Shown: positions 1 through 12,713 of the stretch, piece by piece | Position numbering within the stretch: the first letter of the stretch is position 1 | How the letters are laid out: each line of letters starts with the position of its first letter | Assembly: GCA_018398765.1 (NCBI GenBank) | Contig: JAHBMJ010000512.1 | Location: forward strand, 7,942 to 46,384 | Length of the DNA stretch: 38,443 nt | Source of the DNA: Chromera velia | Lineage: Eukaryota; Sar; Chromeraceae | Direction: 5' to 3' | Made by a program: the position numbers and the translations under genes | Notes under the pieces: model-generated | What the model saw: the letters and a program-made list of their open reading frames with translations, nothing else | Databases searched by the model: none | What the model was told of the DNA's origin: nothing

Positions 1-249
1 CCCCCCCTCTCGCTCTCTTTGTGTGTGTGTGAGAGAGAGAGGGAGAGAGAGACTGCCCGAGAGGATCAAAAATGCGTCTCTTCCTCCCTCCCTGCTGATT
101 CATGAAATGAAGAGAGTCTAGCTCTAGCTCTAGCTCTAGCTCTCAGATGTGCCGCGTGGAGGGAGGCATAGATGCATGATACTTTCTTCCTTTCTTTCTT
201 TCTTTCTTTCTTGCTTGCTTTCTTTCTTATTTTCCTTCTTTCTGTCTTC

Positions 250-280
<31 letters not shown>

Positions 281-284
281 TTTT

Positions 285-315
<31 letters not shown>

Positions 316-424
316 GTCTGTCTGTCTTTCTTTCTTTCTGCGTTTGTTTCTTTCTTTCTTTTTTTTCTTTCTTTCTTTTTTTCTTTTTTCTTTCTTTCTT
401 TCTTTCTTTCTTTCTTTTTTTTTT

Positions 425-456
<32 letters not shown>

Positions 457-593
457 GCTTGCTTGCTTTCTTTCTTTCTTGCTTTCTTTCTTGTTTGGTC
501 TCTGGCTGTCTCTGGAAGAATATTCACTTTGAACGAATTTCTTTCTTTATCTCTGTCTCCCTCTCTCTCTCTCTTTTCCCACGATGGATGAGT
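1..593. repeat. Microsatellite block ahead of the first visible PP2C exon
   Basis: The stretch begins with short GT and GA runs, has a tagctc hexamer repeat near 119-142, then about 320 bases of CTTT-type tetranucleotide repeat (about 180-500), and ends in a pyrimidine tract that leads into the first PP2C exon. Long open frames here, such as Phe/Leu/Ser or Lys/Arg/Glu runs, are products of the repeat and not genes. It is most simply the 3' part of an intron whose upstream exon lies outside the window. Confidence 0.75.
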
Positions 594-827
594 GCTGCTG
601 CAGACGACTCGCGCAGTCTCTTCCGCACTTCATCATGACCAGCTCTTACTGGAAAGGGAGGGCAGACGGAGAAGAGAAAGATCTGAAGAGAGCACTTAGG
701 AACGCCTTTGAGCTCGCACAGACGGACCTGAAGCTCTTCTCTATCCTCCATGGGGTCTGTTTGTCTGTCTGTCTGTCTCTCTGCTTCTCTGTTTGTCTGT
801 CCGTCTCTCTCTCCTTTTGTCTGACCG

Positions 828-883
<56 letters not shown>

Positions 884-916
884 CCTCTCCCTCCCTCCCT
901 CCCTCCCTCCCTCCCG

Positions 917-949
<33 letters not shown>

Positions 950-3500
950 TCCCTTTCTCTCTGTCTATCTGCCTGTAAGAGAAGAAAGAAAAAGACAGAC
1001 CAGAATGAAAAAAGAGAAAAAGGTAAAGAAAGGACGATGTTGTCTGTCTGTCGATTCACCTGTCTGCCTGTCGTCTGTCCCCTTGACTGCGCACGTGAAA
1101 AAACACTCCTGTGTGTTGCACCCTTTGCGAGGGTGTATGCTTACATGGGTGCGTCGATGAAAGTCTGTGGAGCATCCCTGCGACATTGTTGGTGCATTGT
1201 GTGTACAGGTCGACATAGCGTGCAGCGGCTCCACCGCCGTCGTGGCGGTGCGCAGAGGACCCGACCTCTTCGTTGCGCACGTGGGAGACTCCAAGGGTCT
1301 GTCTGTCTCTTTGTTTTTTTCTCTGTTCTGTCTTTTTTTGCCTCTGTGCTTGTGTGCATGTGTAGCTCCTTGCCTGCCCACCTGTTCACCTGTCCACCTG
1401 CCCGCCTGACTCCCAATACTTGAACCTGAATGATAACCTCATGAAAGGCATGGACGGCAATAGTCTCCCTCAAGGATCTGTACCTGTATGGATTCATTTT
1501 CTGTACCTGTACCTGTATGGAAAAAGAATTCTGTATGAAAATGAATCCATACTCCCTCCAGGACCTGTACCTTCATTGTCGAGTCTGTCCATCGAATTGA
1601 TTCGTCGTCCGGATTTCATTTTTTTCACTAATCATTCAAACACACCATGCAGCTTTCATCCTCTTTTTTCCGATCGTCGCTCCTCCCGATTTTGTTGTGC
1701 CACGGATCGTTTGCGAAAATCTCTTGCTGGCTGTCTCGCTCGAAGTGTTCTTATTTCTCGAGCTCTTCCATCCGACTGCCAACAGTCAGACCCCGTGATC
1801 TTAACGCGAAAGGACAGCAACTAAATTTAGGGTGAGGGGGGGAATAGAAACACACCCCCGCATTTGAAGAGGGGAGGGGAGAGGGTGCGCTCTGTCAGTC
1901 AGGATACTTCCTCCATATGACAGCCTGCCGGTCAGTCGAGTTGGTCATGCTGACGGACAGCGAAACACTTATCTCTGCTTGAACTTTATCTTCTCTTCTC
2001 TTCTCTTCTGCCCGCAGCTGTTCTGGCGCTTCCTGCTGGTTCTGCTCTGGTGTCCCCTACTCCTCCGGAGCCCCTGACTGAGGAGGAAAAGGAGAAAGAA
2101 GCCAAGAAGACGGACGAAGAGAGGAAGGAGGAAGCGAAAAGGCTGACGGAGGAGATTGCACGTTCGAAGGGAATGCAGGTGCACTACAATCCGAAGCAGG
2201 ATATGACGTACATCGAAGTCACAACGGTCAGTCGATCAGTCTGCCAGCAGCCTGTTCGATCGTTGGAGATTCCCGCCGTCAGTCAACCAGAACTCCAGTC
2301 GAGTCAAATGTCTCGTTCGTGAATGCATGAATGCATGAATGAATGAATGCATGAATGAATGAATGCATGAATGAATGAATGAATGAATGCATGAATGAAT
2401 GAATGAATGAATGAATGCATGAATGAATGAATGAATGAATGAATGAACGAATGAACGAATAAATGAATGAATGCCAATGAATGAATGAATGAATGCATGA
2501 ATGAATGCATGCATGAATGAATGCATGCATGAATGAATGAAATGAATGAATGAATGAACGAATGAACGAATGAATGAACGAATGAATGAACGAATGAATG
2601 AATGAATGAATGAATGCATGAATGAATGAATAAATGAATGAATGCATGAATGAATGAATGAATGAATGAATCCATGCATGAATGAATGAAATGAATGAAT
2701 GAACGAATGAACGAATGAATGAATGAATGCCAATGAATGCATGAATGAATGCATGCATGAATGAATGCATGCATGAATGAATGAAATGAATGAATGAATG
2801 AACAAATGAACGAATGAATGAACGAATGAATGAATGAATGAATGAATGAATGCATGCATGCATGAATGAATGAAATGAACGAATGAACGAATGAATGAAT
2901 GAACGAATGAACGAATGAATGAACGAATGAATGAACGAATGAATGAACGAATGAACGAATGAATGAACGAATGAATGAATGAATGAATGAATGAATGAAT
3001 GCATGCATGCATGAATGAATGAAATGAATGAATGAATGAACGAATGAACGAATGAATGAACGAATGAATGAACGAATGAACGAATGAATGAATGAATGAA
3101 TGAATGAACGAATGAATGAATGAATGAACGAATGAATGAATGAATGAACGAATGAACGAATGAACGAATGAATGAACGAATGAATGAATGAATGAATGAA
3201 TGAACGAATGAATGAATGAATGAATGAATGAATGCATGCATGCATGAATGAATGAAATGAATGAATGAATGAATGAATGAATGAATGAACGAATGAACGA
3301 ATGAACGAATGAATGAATGAATGAATGAATGAATGAATGAATGAATGCCAATGACAAGATAAGATGACTTGAGACGGGGTGCCTCTGCAAACAAGAATTA
3401 GGGAACATCCCACGTATCTGACCTCTCGGAGCTGAGAACTCTCGGAGAAAGAGAGAGAGGCGCAGATGGGCGCTTAATTAATATAGGCCGAGCACAAGAG

Positions 3501-3540
<40 letters not shown>

Positions 3541-4020
3541 GAATCTATAGATGTTCATCTCTCTCTGTCTATGTGTCTGTCTGTGTATGTGAGATAACCA
3601 CCCTGCAGGATCACAACGGACTCTTGGAAGAAGAGGCTCGGAGGATCGAGGCATCGGGCGGGCGTATCAAGAGAACAAGTGAGTGAGTAAGGGATCAAAT
3701 GAGTGAGTCGGTTGATTGGACAGGGAGAGTCGGTCAGAGAGAGATTTTTTGATTGCTTGCTTACTTGATTGATCGATCGATCGATCGATCGATTGATTGA
3801 TTGATTGATTGATTGAATGAGTGAGTGAGTGACTGATTGGCATCCTACCAAATAGTGAACGTGTGACAATCATTTTGTCAAAGTGGAAACGGAAGATGAA
3901 TGTGCAAGAGATGTTCGGGGGCAATCCGTGTGTCAGACTTTCAGACTTTCAGGCTGCATCATCAAGCATCAACCAAGCATGATCGAGTGCATGCGTGCAT
4001 GATCGAGTTCTCACACAAAA

Positions 4021-4057
<37 letters not shown>

Positions 4058-4089
4058 ACACATATATACATGCACACACACATATACAT

Positions 4090-4124
<35 letters not shown>

Positions 4125-4848
4125 TTGTAATGCAGAGTCCAGCTGCCGCGTTTGCATCTCTGAGGAGGATGGGGGGCTGGCGATGACCCGTGCATTGGGA
4201 GACCTGGAGAGTGCCACGGTGGGCGTCCTGCACAAGCCGTCGGTCGCACAGGTAGGTCGGTCGGTACACGGAGGTAGATGCGTAGGTAGGTTCGTCTCTC
4301 TCTTGACTTGCATGGTGACGAGAAATGTGCGGAGCTCTCAAGCAAGTGAGCAGAAAAGAAGGGAGCATTTGTGATCAATGCCAAAGCACGAGGCCGAAAT
4401 TTGATTAAATTGAAATTGAGGAGGAGAGATCCACAGACATGAATTGAAAGGCCGGCAGCCAAATAGACGAAGAGACGGGCAGGCAGGCATGAAAGCAGAC
4501 AAGCGATTCGACCAGGCAGAAAAAGAGACAAGGACTCACAGAAGGAAGGAAGGAAGGAAGGAAGGAAGGGTGGAGAGAAGGAGTCGTCCAGTTGATTTCT
4601 CTCCTTCCTTCCTTGATTTCTGAGGCTCTTGTCAAAAGATCCGTTGCCTTTGGTTGGATCAAGTACACTTGTTCGTTTTCTCTCCTCTGCTCTGCTCTCC
4701 TCTTTGCAGCTGCGTTTGAAGGAAGACAGCGGTGCGTTTCTGACTTTGGGGTCTGACGGCATCTGGGACGTGATGGGCATTGAGGAAACTCTGGGGGTCA
4801 CGGAGAAGAAGGTCTGTCTGTCGGTCTGTCGGTCTAGACGTCAACTAG

Positions 4849-4883
<35 letters not shown>

Positions 4884-6154
4884 CAGGTAGACAGAGATCG
4901 ATCCATCGACAGAGAGAAGAGAATCAAAGTACGACCAGTCATTCAGTATTCTGTAAAGAAAAGGACGAGCCAGAGGGAAACAGGCTCTCTCCCATCCGAC
5001 TGCATGATCGAATGGAAAAAGAAAGCATCGTTGGGTGTGCATGCCCCCCATGCGTGTGTTGCTAGTTTGTGTTTGGGTTCTTGTTTCCCTCTTTGCGTTC
5101 GTCTTCCCGGCTTGGTCACAATTTTTCGGCAACTCTCATTTCGACGTTTGAACAATTAAGGCATTCCATTCAAAGAGAGATTTGATTTCTTTCATGCACT
5201 CAGGGGGAGGATCTGGCAGGACAGCCAGGGAAGAAACCGTATTTTATCTTTATGCATGGAAGGAAGAGAGAAAGAAAGAACAGAGAAGCACCCTCTCCCT
5301 TCCTCTCTTTATTCATTTATTCACTCTCGTCCACCTTTCTTACTTTCTTCCTCCCTGCCTTCCTCCCTTCGTCCCTTCCTTCGTTCCTTCCCCCCCTCGC
5401 CCGCTCGTCGCAGATCAAGGCAAGAGGTGCCAATTGTGCAATGGACTGGATTGTCACAGAATCTTGGTCAGTCAGTCAGTCAGTCAGTGGTTGCACTTAG
5501 TACTTGATTCTTCCTTTCTTCCTTCCTTGCTTCCTTCATTTCTTTCTTTCTTTGTGTTTCTCAATCTGACATGCATGGCCCATTCCTTGCTTCTTGCACT
5601 TTGCAAGAAGAAACCCTCACATGCATGTTGACAGACAGTGGTGTGCCTTCCTGTGCCTAGCTGCCTCTCTCCGCGACTTCCCCTAGCGCTCATTGTTTTG
5701 GGATTTCCAACCCCTCCCCCCCTCTCTCTCTTTCGGTCTGTCTGGGAGCGAAAGTCCTGCTGTATTCGAAATTGCAAGTAGAAAGCAGAGCTTGCCTGAA
5801 GCTAGAGGCCTATCAGTGCATTAAGGGCCAACACCTAACGTGCTGCATGTCGCACGACTACGATGGGGGGGGAACGAATGTTCGCGTGAAGGGAAGGAAG
5901 GAAAAGCTACATGCAGTCTGTCCATCTGGCCGACTGACTGACTTACTGAGTGAGTGACTGGATGTCAGTGAGTCAGAATATCTGTGTGTCTGCCTCTCAC
6001 TCGATGACCAAATGGATCGAGTTTTGTATGCAGGCGACGCTGGAAGGAACAGATGGCAGTGACTGACGACCTCACAGCCTTGTCATTGCAGTTCGCCTCA
6101 AATTCTGCCAAAAGGAGCGCCAATGTGGTCAAAGCAGCACATTTGCTCCAATGA
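594..6154 (+). CDS. PP2C-family Ser/Thr protein phosphatase, 3' part, eight exons
   Basis: PP2C enzymes are Mg/Mn-dependent phosphatases that remove phosphate from Ser/Thr. Exons read as about 594-754, 1209-1296, 2018-2226, 3609-3678, 4136-4251, 4710-4811, 5414-5466 and 6034-6154 (TGA stop). All junctions are GT-AG and all phases agree (0,1,0,1,0,0,2), giving about 306 residues. Family motifs come in the expected order: SGSTAVVAV, VGDSKAVLA (split by an intron), DHNGLLEEEARRIEASGG, GGLAMTRALGDLES, LGSDGIWDV and TDDLTALSLQF. The Asp residues of SDG and TDD that would bind metal are present, so the catalytic core seems intact. A Glu/Lys-rich insert follows VGDSKAVL. The exon with the N-terminal DGHGG motif must lie left of the window. 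The start of the first visible exon (584-594) is uncertain. The 600-base intron before IKARGANCAMDW might hide another small exon, but none fits the phase. Confidence 0.9.
1466..1572. repeat. Foldback element with flanking direct repeats in a PP2C intron
   Basis: A 67-base inverted repeat (1486-1552) starts GTATGGATTCATTTTCTGTA and ends in its near-exact reverse complement. It is flanked by imperfect 20-base direct repeats (1466-1485 and 1553-1572, 18 of 20 alike), like a target-site duplication. In reverse orientation it matches the 55-base elements at 15860-16100, which makes a small dispersed family. Confidence 0.65.
2321..3352. repeat. Kilobase (AATG)n satellite inside a PP2C intron
   Basis: About 1.03 kb of GAAT/ATGA tetranucleotide repeat with variant units containing AACG and ATGC. 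A block in which GCATGCATG is followed by GAATGAATGAAATG recurs about six times (near 2522, 2672, 2767, 2851, 3001 and 3236), so the array has higher-order structure. The long FIHSF-type frames on the - strand, open in all three frames, are repeat artefacts. It lies in the intron between PP2C exons 2018-2226 and 3609-3678. Confidence 0.9.
4024..4121. repeat. CA/GT dinucleotide repeats in PP2C introns
   Basis: A (CA)n run with ATATAC interruptions lies just upstream of the acceptor of the exon at 4136. Similar runs lie at about 850-883 (CA after CT) and 3502-3535 (GT) in other introns of the gene. All are pyrimidine/CA-rich intron filler with no coding content. Confidence 0.85.
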
Positions 6155-6357
6155 CTTGGTAATGAGGCCAAAAAAGAGGATACGCCGAGAGATGTGTATT
6201 GCATTGGCAGCATTGCAAGCTTCAGGCACTTTGAATATTTTTTGCTGAGATGGTCCGTAGTATTTTTGCTTCATGTAACTAGTCATGTAATCATGTCACA
6301 AATCAACTATGAATGATTAAACATGTCTGAGTTAACACTGCAAGCTAAAGCTTTTGA

Positions 6358-7083
6358 TAAGTTAATTATTTATAATAGGTTTAATAGGTATTGTTCTGTT
6401 CTACTCTTAGCTTGTTTGGCCTTGAATAGGGCGCCCCTAAGGGCGGAAGAGTAAGATATACCTAGAAGCCGGAGTTTGGAAACGGGATCAGAGTCTTGAA
6501 CGTACAGGTCTGGGTCTTTCAGTTCAGTAACTGCTGTTATAATATTTAGTTTTATAGGAGGTGAGGACTTAAGGAAGGCGGAACCTTAACCTTACCCCGG
6601 GCTACGAATGAAAGACAAAACTTTATAATTTTGGATTTTCATGCAATTTTCATGTTTTCATGAACCAGAATTGTGGTGCTAGGATGCAGCATTTCATTTC
6701 CATTCGATTTTTGATTGTAAGTTAATTATTTAATAGGTGAAATACATGTTGTTCTGTTCTACTCTAGGTTCTACTCTTGGCTCGTTTGATGTCAAATAGG
6801 GCGGAAGAGTAAGGGTATACCTAGAAGCTGAAGTTTGGAAACGGACCCAGATCAGAGTCTTGAATGTACAGGTCTGGGTCTTTGAATTCAGTAACTGCTG
6901 TCATAATACTCGGATCTGTAAGAATTGATGGACTTAAAGAGGGTGGAATCTTAATCTCACCCGAGGCTACGAATGAAAGACGGAACTTTGATTTTAGATT
7001 TTTATACAATTTTGATATTTTCGATCACGATGCAGAATTATGGTGCTAGAATGCGGCATTTCACTTCAATTCGATTTTTAATT
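6358..7083. repeat. Tandem duplication of a ~360-bp unit
   Basis: Two diverged copies, about 6358-6717 and 6718-7083, both start TAAGTTAATTATTTA, share GTTCTGTTCTACTCT, GCGGAAGAGTAAG, TATACCTAGAAGC, GTACAGGTCTGGGTCTTT and CTACGAATGAAAGAC, and end ATTCGATTTTT. By eye they are roughly 75-80% alike. No reading frame is kept across both copies. This could be a piece of an unknown dispersed element or a local satellite. Confidence 0.8.
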
Positions 7084-7473
7084 ACATACATGCATACGCA
7101 GCGATTCTTTGGTTTCATCGATTAATTGCCACTATTAAGGTCTACTTAGAGAGGTTGGCGCTGGTGAGTGCTTGCAGAGGTTTAAGGGTCTCCAGGGCTT
7201 AATGTCGCTAGTGTGGTTCAGATTGATCCCTATTGACAAACTCTAGGCCGTATACTAGATAAAAAAAGAAAAAAAAACTAAGAAAACCTTTTTTTTAAGC
7301 TTTTTTTTTATTATTTATCACCCCCCGAAGTTTGGTCTGAACATGTTTGAACTAGACAAACAACGGTTGTTCAAGTATTGTATGAATGTTACAAGGAGAC
7401 TATGAGGGAGCTAGTATAATTATATAAAAAATAACTGTTGTTTAGTGGATAAATAAAAAAAAATAAAAAACTA
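7084..7473. other. AT-rich stretch, no gene seen
   Basis: Short A and T runs and no coding frame. Nothing recognised apart from the start of the TIR element at its right edge. Confidence 0.6.
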
Positions 7474-7621
7474 TAGCAAAACTTACACTGGAACTATAGT
7501 GTGACACAATTCAAATTGTGACACAATACCCTATACACTAGTACTAGTAACACAAATCATTGTGACACAAAAAATTCCAGAAATTTTTATTGTGACACAC
7601 TATAGTTCTAGTGTAGCAAAA
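7474..7621. mobile_element. Small TIR/foldback element (MITE-like) with 8-bp flanking repeats
   Basis: Inverted arms of about 25 bases (7486-7511 and 7588-7613) begin CACT(G/A)GAACTATAGTGTG. The same 8 bases, TAGCAAAA, stand at both ends (7474-7481 and 7614-7621) and fit a target-site duplication. The core repeats TTGTGACACAA in both orientations and has ACTAGTACTAGT near the centre. An 8-bp duplication with short TIRs would suit a hAT-like non-autonomous element, but the CACT terminus is not diagnostic. There is no coding capacity. Confidence 0.65.
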
Positions 7622-7871
7622 TTTTTTTTTCATTCTTTTTTTATTTAGCTAGTGCAGAGCCTAGGACAAACTCGATTCGTGTCAGAAGTATGGAGGTTTT
7701 TTGTGATTCAACAATCGTTAATTTTGATTTTATTATAGTCTTTCAAAAAGTTTTTCGGAAGTCTTTCACTTGGTTTTGATTGAATTAATTACAACACGCC
7801 AATATATGCCTAGATATGTGTATGATACAGGACGTCAGTGTGACAGTACCCTGTGTTTTTTTTCTTTAAAA

Positions 7872-8935
<1,064 letters not shown>

Positions 8936-9751
8936 AGCGACAGTGCTGCGACACGTACAATTCTCTTTCGCTTGGCATTATTTTGAACTAAGTCAATTTA
9001 TTTAATTCTCATTTTCTTTCTAGTCATGCTTCAGTAGCGCATAACACTAAGCATAACATTCGTCCCTTTCTGAGATAAGATTCCACACTCGATTCATGCA
9101 TGATCTAATCGCATAGCATTCGCTCCTTTCTAGACAATACTATATAGAGTTTAATAGAATCAATACAGCCGCTTAAAACAAATAAAAAAACAAAAAAGAA
9201 AATTATAATTCAGTTAAGATTTCTGATGCTTCACTGGTTTTTAAGGCTTTATTTTTTTTTTTGAAACTTCAAGGACTGTTTCAGATAGTGTGTTCTTGTG
9301 GCCATCACTTTTTTTTTTCATTGCGGCCACGTGCATACAATAATACATACTCATGGACACTCTCGTATATTTGTTTTGCGCATGCTTGCACCATATATAA
9401 TTCATGCACTGACATGCAGACCTAGATGCAGACCTCATGAACTCATCAAACGGATCGATCAAATTAAATCACGAGAAAAGTCGCGAGTTAAATCCAATCC
9501 GCGATCCATGCACCGCAAGAGCATTTCAGCACATCATCGCAACACATGCACCATCGCAGCACCTCAGCAGCGTGCGCGGTCCAGAGGCGGCGGCCGGGGT
9601 CTGCAAAATACTCGAAATCGATCGCGAGAGAAAAAAAAATTCACTGTCTGGCGCGCCCGATTCTCTTCATCGCGACCTTCACCTTGGTTACCGCCCAGGT
9701 TCGAGAGTCCACGGGGTACCTGATACACCTGTAAGCAGGGTTCTTCCTCCT
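8936..9751. other. Intergenic, AT-rich to mixed, no gene seen
   Basis: No convincing exon on either strand; the + strand open frames near 9298-9723 look like chance frames. An A-rich run at 9249-9260, read on the - strand, could mark the 3' end of the - strand gene that stops at 9752. Confidence 0.5.
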
Positions 9752-12713
9752 CTAGGCTCTGCCTTCGATGGACTCTATGAGTCTTTCTCTTCCCTTAACT
9801 ACTCTCTTTGTCTTCTTGTAGGCCGCCGTTTCCTCCTGCTTGAGGTTTTCTTGCTTGATGATATGCAGCAGCACGTCAGGGTTGATTTCAGGCTGCTGGA
9901 AGACTGGATGAAGAGACTGTGGGGTGAAGGGGTTGTATCGGTCAGTCTCCTCTTTTTCGGTCTCGCTGTTTGTTGTTGTGGTTGGTGTGGTGACCTCCGA
10001 GAGGTTCTCTCTCCATGCTGCGGCTCCCTCCTCAGTCAGGGTATCAGTGTTCATAGCGGCCTGGATGTGAGCAGTGGCTTGGGAGCTAGAAGAGCAAGTA
10101 CTCGGGGAAGTGATCGTGGATGGTTCTGAGGGCGTCAGTGCCTGTGTGGGTGGCCACTAACCTGTTTAACTGCCCCCCCCACGTCCAACTGAGGAAACGA
10201 AAAGTTTTTAGAGGAGGCGCCAGCCTGAGAGTCGAGTTTATCACTGACGTCTTCCAACTGCCGGCTGGGCCAGCCCCTTTCTTGCACACAGGAGCGAATT
10301 AATAAGGGCATTGTAAGTGAAGCAGCAACACGGCTGGCTTATGTTCTGAGGCAAAGAAGTACGGAAACGAAGGTAGAAGGGAGAAAAGTGAAACAAAGGA
10401 GCAAAATCAAAGAAATGCAGACAACTGCATGGGAAACTATCAGTATGCATGATGGTGACTGCACGCAGTTAATCGATCAGTCCAATCATTGAAAGGAAGA
10501 AAAAAAGCAGGATAAGCCTCCCCCTCGACTCTGTTGCTTCTCCACATGGACCCTGCAGATGAAAAGAAGACCCTACATGCATTCTTCTTCCTTCTCCCGG
10601 ACCGATCGATCTGCATGCTTTCATTTCAGTTTGTCTGCCTCTCTGCTCGATCGATCGATCGAGCGATCAAACCAAGTGAGACAGCCTCCTCCCGCCCGCT
10701 TAATTTGCCTGTCATCCGACACCAAGAAATACGAAGAATATTTTCGCACTCCTGGCTGTTCCCACATGCACAGGCACTCAGAAGAGTGTACAGGAAGCTG
10801 TAAGTGAATAGAAAGAAATCCCAGAAGAGTTAGTACGCCGGGTCAGTGAGTGCCCCCGCTCCGCACATCTTTCAGAGAGGCAAACAATCAAAGATACCAC
10901 CATGTAAGTATTACAGACACCTGGTCCAGCACGTGATTGCCTCATGCTCTCAGCTGTCGGGGGCTGCTTTGATAACCTTCTGCTGAGAAGAGGAGGGAGA
11001 CGACTTCGCTTTGGCCTTCGCCTTCCTGCACAAAAAAAAATTAGACCAGACAGACAAGGGAAGGAGCAAGGAGGGAAGCAGGGGGCGACTTCTATTAAAA
11101 CCTACAGATTTGTTATTCATTCAATATGTCATGCCAGTTGTGCTCGATTGCAAACAAAAGAAGAGAAAGAGAAAAACCAGGCAAGAAAGAAAGAAAGAAA
11201 GAAAGAAAAAAAGAAGAGAAGGGATAATGGAACTCAAACCAAAAAGATAAAAAGAAAGAAAGAAAGAAAGACAGACAGACAGACAGACAGACAGACACAC
11301 AGATACACAGACAGACTATACGTCACAGAGAGACTATATCGCCCTTTCTTCACCTACATACATACGTACATACATACATACATGCATACATACATACATA
11401 CATACATATATACAGAAAGAAAGTCTTAGAAAGAAAGAAAGAAAATATATACAGAAAGAAAGAAAGAAAGAAAAAAAGAAAGAACAACGACAAAACAGTC
11501 ATATAGAAAGACAGACGGAAAGCAAGGGGATGAAGAAGGCGGTACTCTCACTCGACTCAGTTGCTTTTCTTTTGCAGTTTCTCTTTTTATACAGATATTA
11601 CAGAAAGCTGATGCTTGTGCGCCATGTGCTGACCCTTTTCCACCTTTCTTCACACGTTGTCTTGAAGTTTCAGATGAGAGGGCCTGTGAAGAGACTTTTT
11701 GAAGAGTTGAGGTCAGGACTACAGCGGGGGTTTCTGTAGAGATTCTTCCTCTGGTGGGCTGCGTGGGGGGGGTCATTCCTGTGTTCAAGATGAAGTGCGG
11801 CTGATGTGCATCGCGAGGCAGCCCTCTGCTTTGATTAGTAGCATAGGATGTTCCTGGGAAGACTGAGCCCCTCTCGATTGACTGGAGTCCAGAGATAGCT
11901 GCGTGGTGCTGCTGCACCGTTGCCTGCACAGGGTAGGGGGAGGGGAGGGTCCCCAAAGGTGCGGCTGTTCTTGGGCTGCGTGGAGCAGTCATGCGCAGAA
12001 TTGGGTTGTGAGTAGAGAATACAGCTGAGGGAGGTTTGGCCGCTGCTATTTTGGGAAGAGAGGGGGACATGTGCTGGGGAAGCTGCGAAAGGAACCCCGT
12101 ATCGGACTGCAGGATAGACGGTTGGAAGGTGTTGTTGTGAAAATACGTGGAAGTATGGTGGAGGGGGGAAGTGCTTGGCGTCACGTGATGTTGGTTCGTC
12201 TGTAAAGCGGCAGAGGTGCCTCATGGCAGGGTGTAAGCTGAGTGAGGAGCTCCTGTCGAAGATTTTTGCTGCAGTTGTAGGTAGAGAACAGAAACAGTAC
12301 ATCCGTATGCATGCTTCGATATACCATGCAACACATTTGTTATCATGCAGACCGAACATGTGTATATATGCATATATGGTTATATGGACATCAAACGGAG
12401 CGTGCAAAAGGCTGACCATCGAATTTGGTTGTCTCCACATACTGCCTACATCCAAATGGCACCGGGGTCTCGACAAGTAACTGCTAACAGCGGGAAAACA
12501 ATGAAATTGACTTCAGCTCTGTGTGTTGCCAGCGTTGCAGAGCAGTGCAACACAACCTGAGTGCAGTGACGAGTGCTTCATTTGTTCTCCACCGAGGACC
12601 ATGCCGATTTTGTTCTTCACTTTCATATCACCATAATGTACAAAAAACCTGAATATATAGACGTCCAGTGAGGATTCACTGAGGAAGACCTGGTCTCTCA
12701 ACCATGCATGCAG
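9752..12713 (-). CDS. Unknown protein, seven-exon gene (5' end not found)
   Basis: The family is not recognised. On the - strand, exons 12713-12557, 12219-11634, 11025-10977, 10797-10673, 10552-10530, 10280-10162 and 10060-9752 join with GT-AG borders and matching phases (1,2,0,2,1,0), ending in TAG. The N-terminal visible part (LRDQVFLSESSLDVYIFRFF, then VHYGDMKVKNKIGMVLGG) looks globular. The second exon encodes a long Ser/Thr/Pro/Gln-rich, probably disordered segment. A basic KGKAKAKAKSS stretch follows, then CMWEQPGVRKYSSYFLVSDD, then a polar acidic region and a Lys-rich end (KRVVKGRERLIESIEGRA). The 23-base exon and the acceptors at 12220 and 10281 (gag and aag) are the weakest parts. 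The start exon should lie between 12714 and about 13100. It is divergent from the gene starting at 13148. Confidence 0.6.
11160..11500. repeat. Microsatellites in an intron of the unknown - strand gene
   Basis: AAAG runs (about 11180-11215, 11250-11272, 11415-11485), an ACAG run (11270-11300) and a CATA run (about 11355-11410) fill the intron between exons 11634 and 11025. They cause open frames on both strands that are not genes. Confidence 0.85.

Noticed and set aside
66-591. Lys/Arg/Glu-rich and Phe/Leu/Ser-rich frames at the window start
   Set aside because: Pure products of the CTTT microsatellite.
2321-3352. CRISPR-like array
   Set aside because: Period of four bases without spacers; a microsatellite.
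2236-3413. Three overlapping - strand frames of about 370-390 codons (FIHSF repeats)
   Set aside because: They are translations of the AATG array; all three frames are open only because the repeat has no stop on that strand, and the array lies in a phosphatase intron.
5197-5235. An extra PP2C exon after the acceptor at about 5203
   Set aside because: Its only donor-like end gives phase 2, which does not agree with the next exon; exons 4710-4811 and 5414-5466 join directly in phase 0.
9641-9735. A tRNA-like GGTTCGAGAGTCC near 9698
   Set aside because: Spacing differs from a T-arm and no cloverleaf could be drawn.
10241-10450. A pentatricopeptide-like segment TYNALINSLLCARKG on the - strand
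   Set aside because: Only one short unit, and the overlapping exon in another frame fits phases on both sides (QLEDVSDKLDSQ...VKQ).
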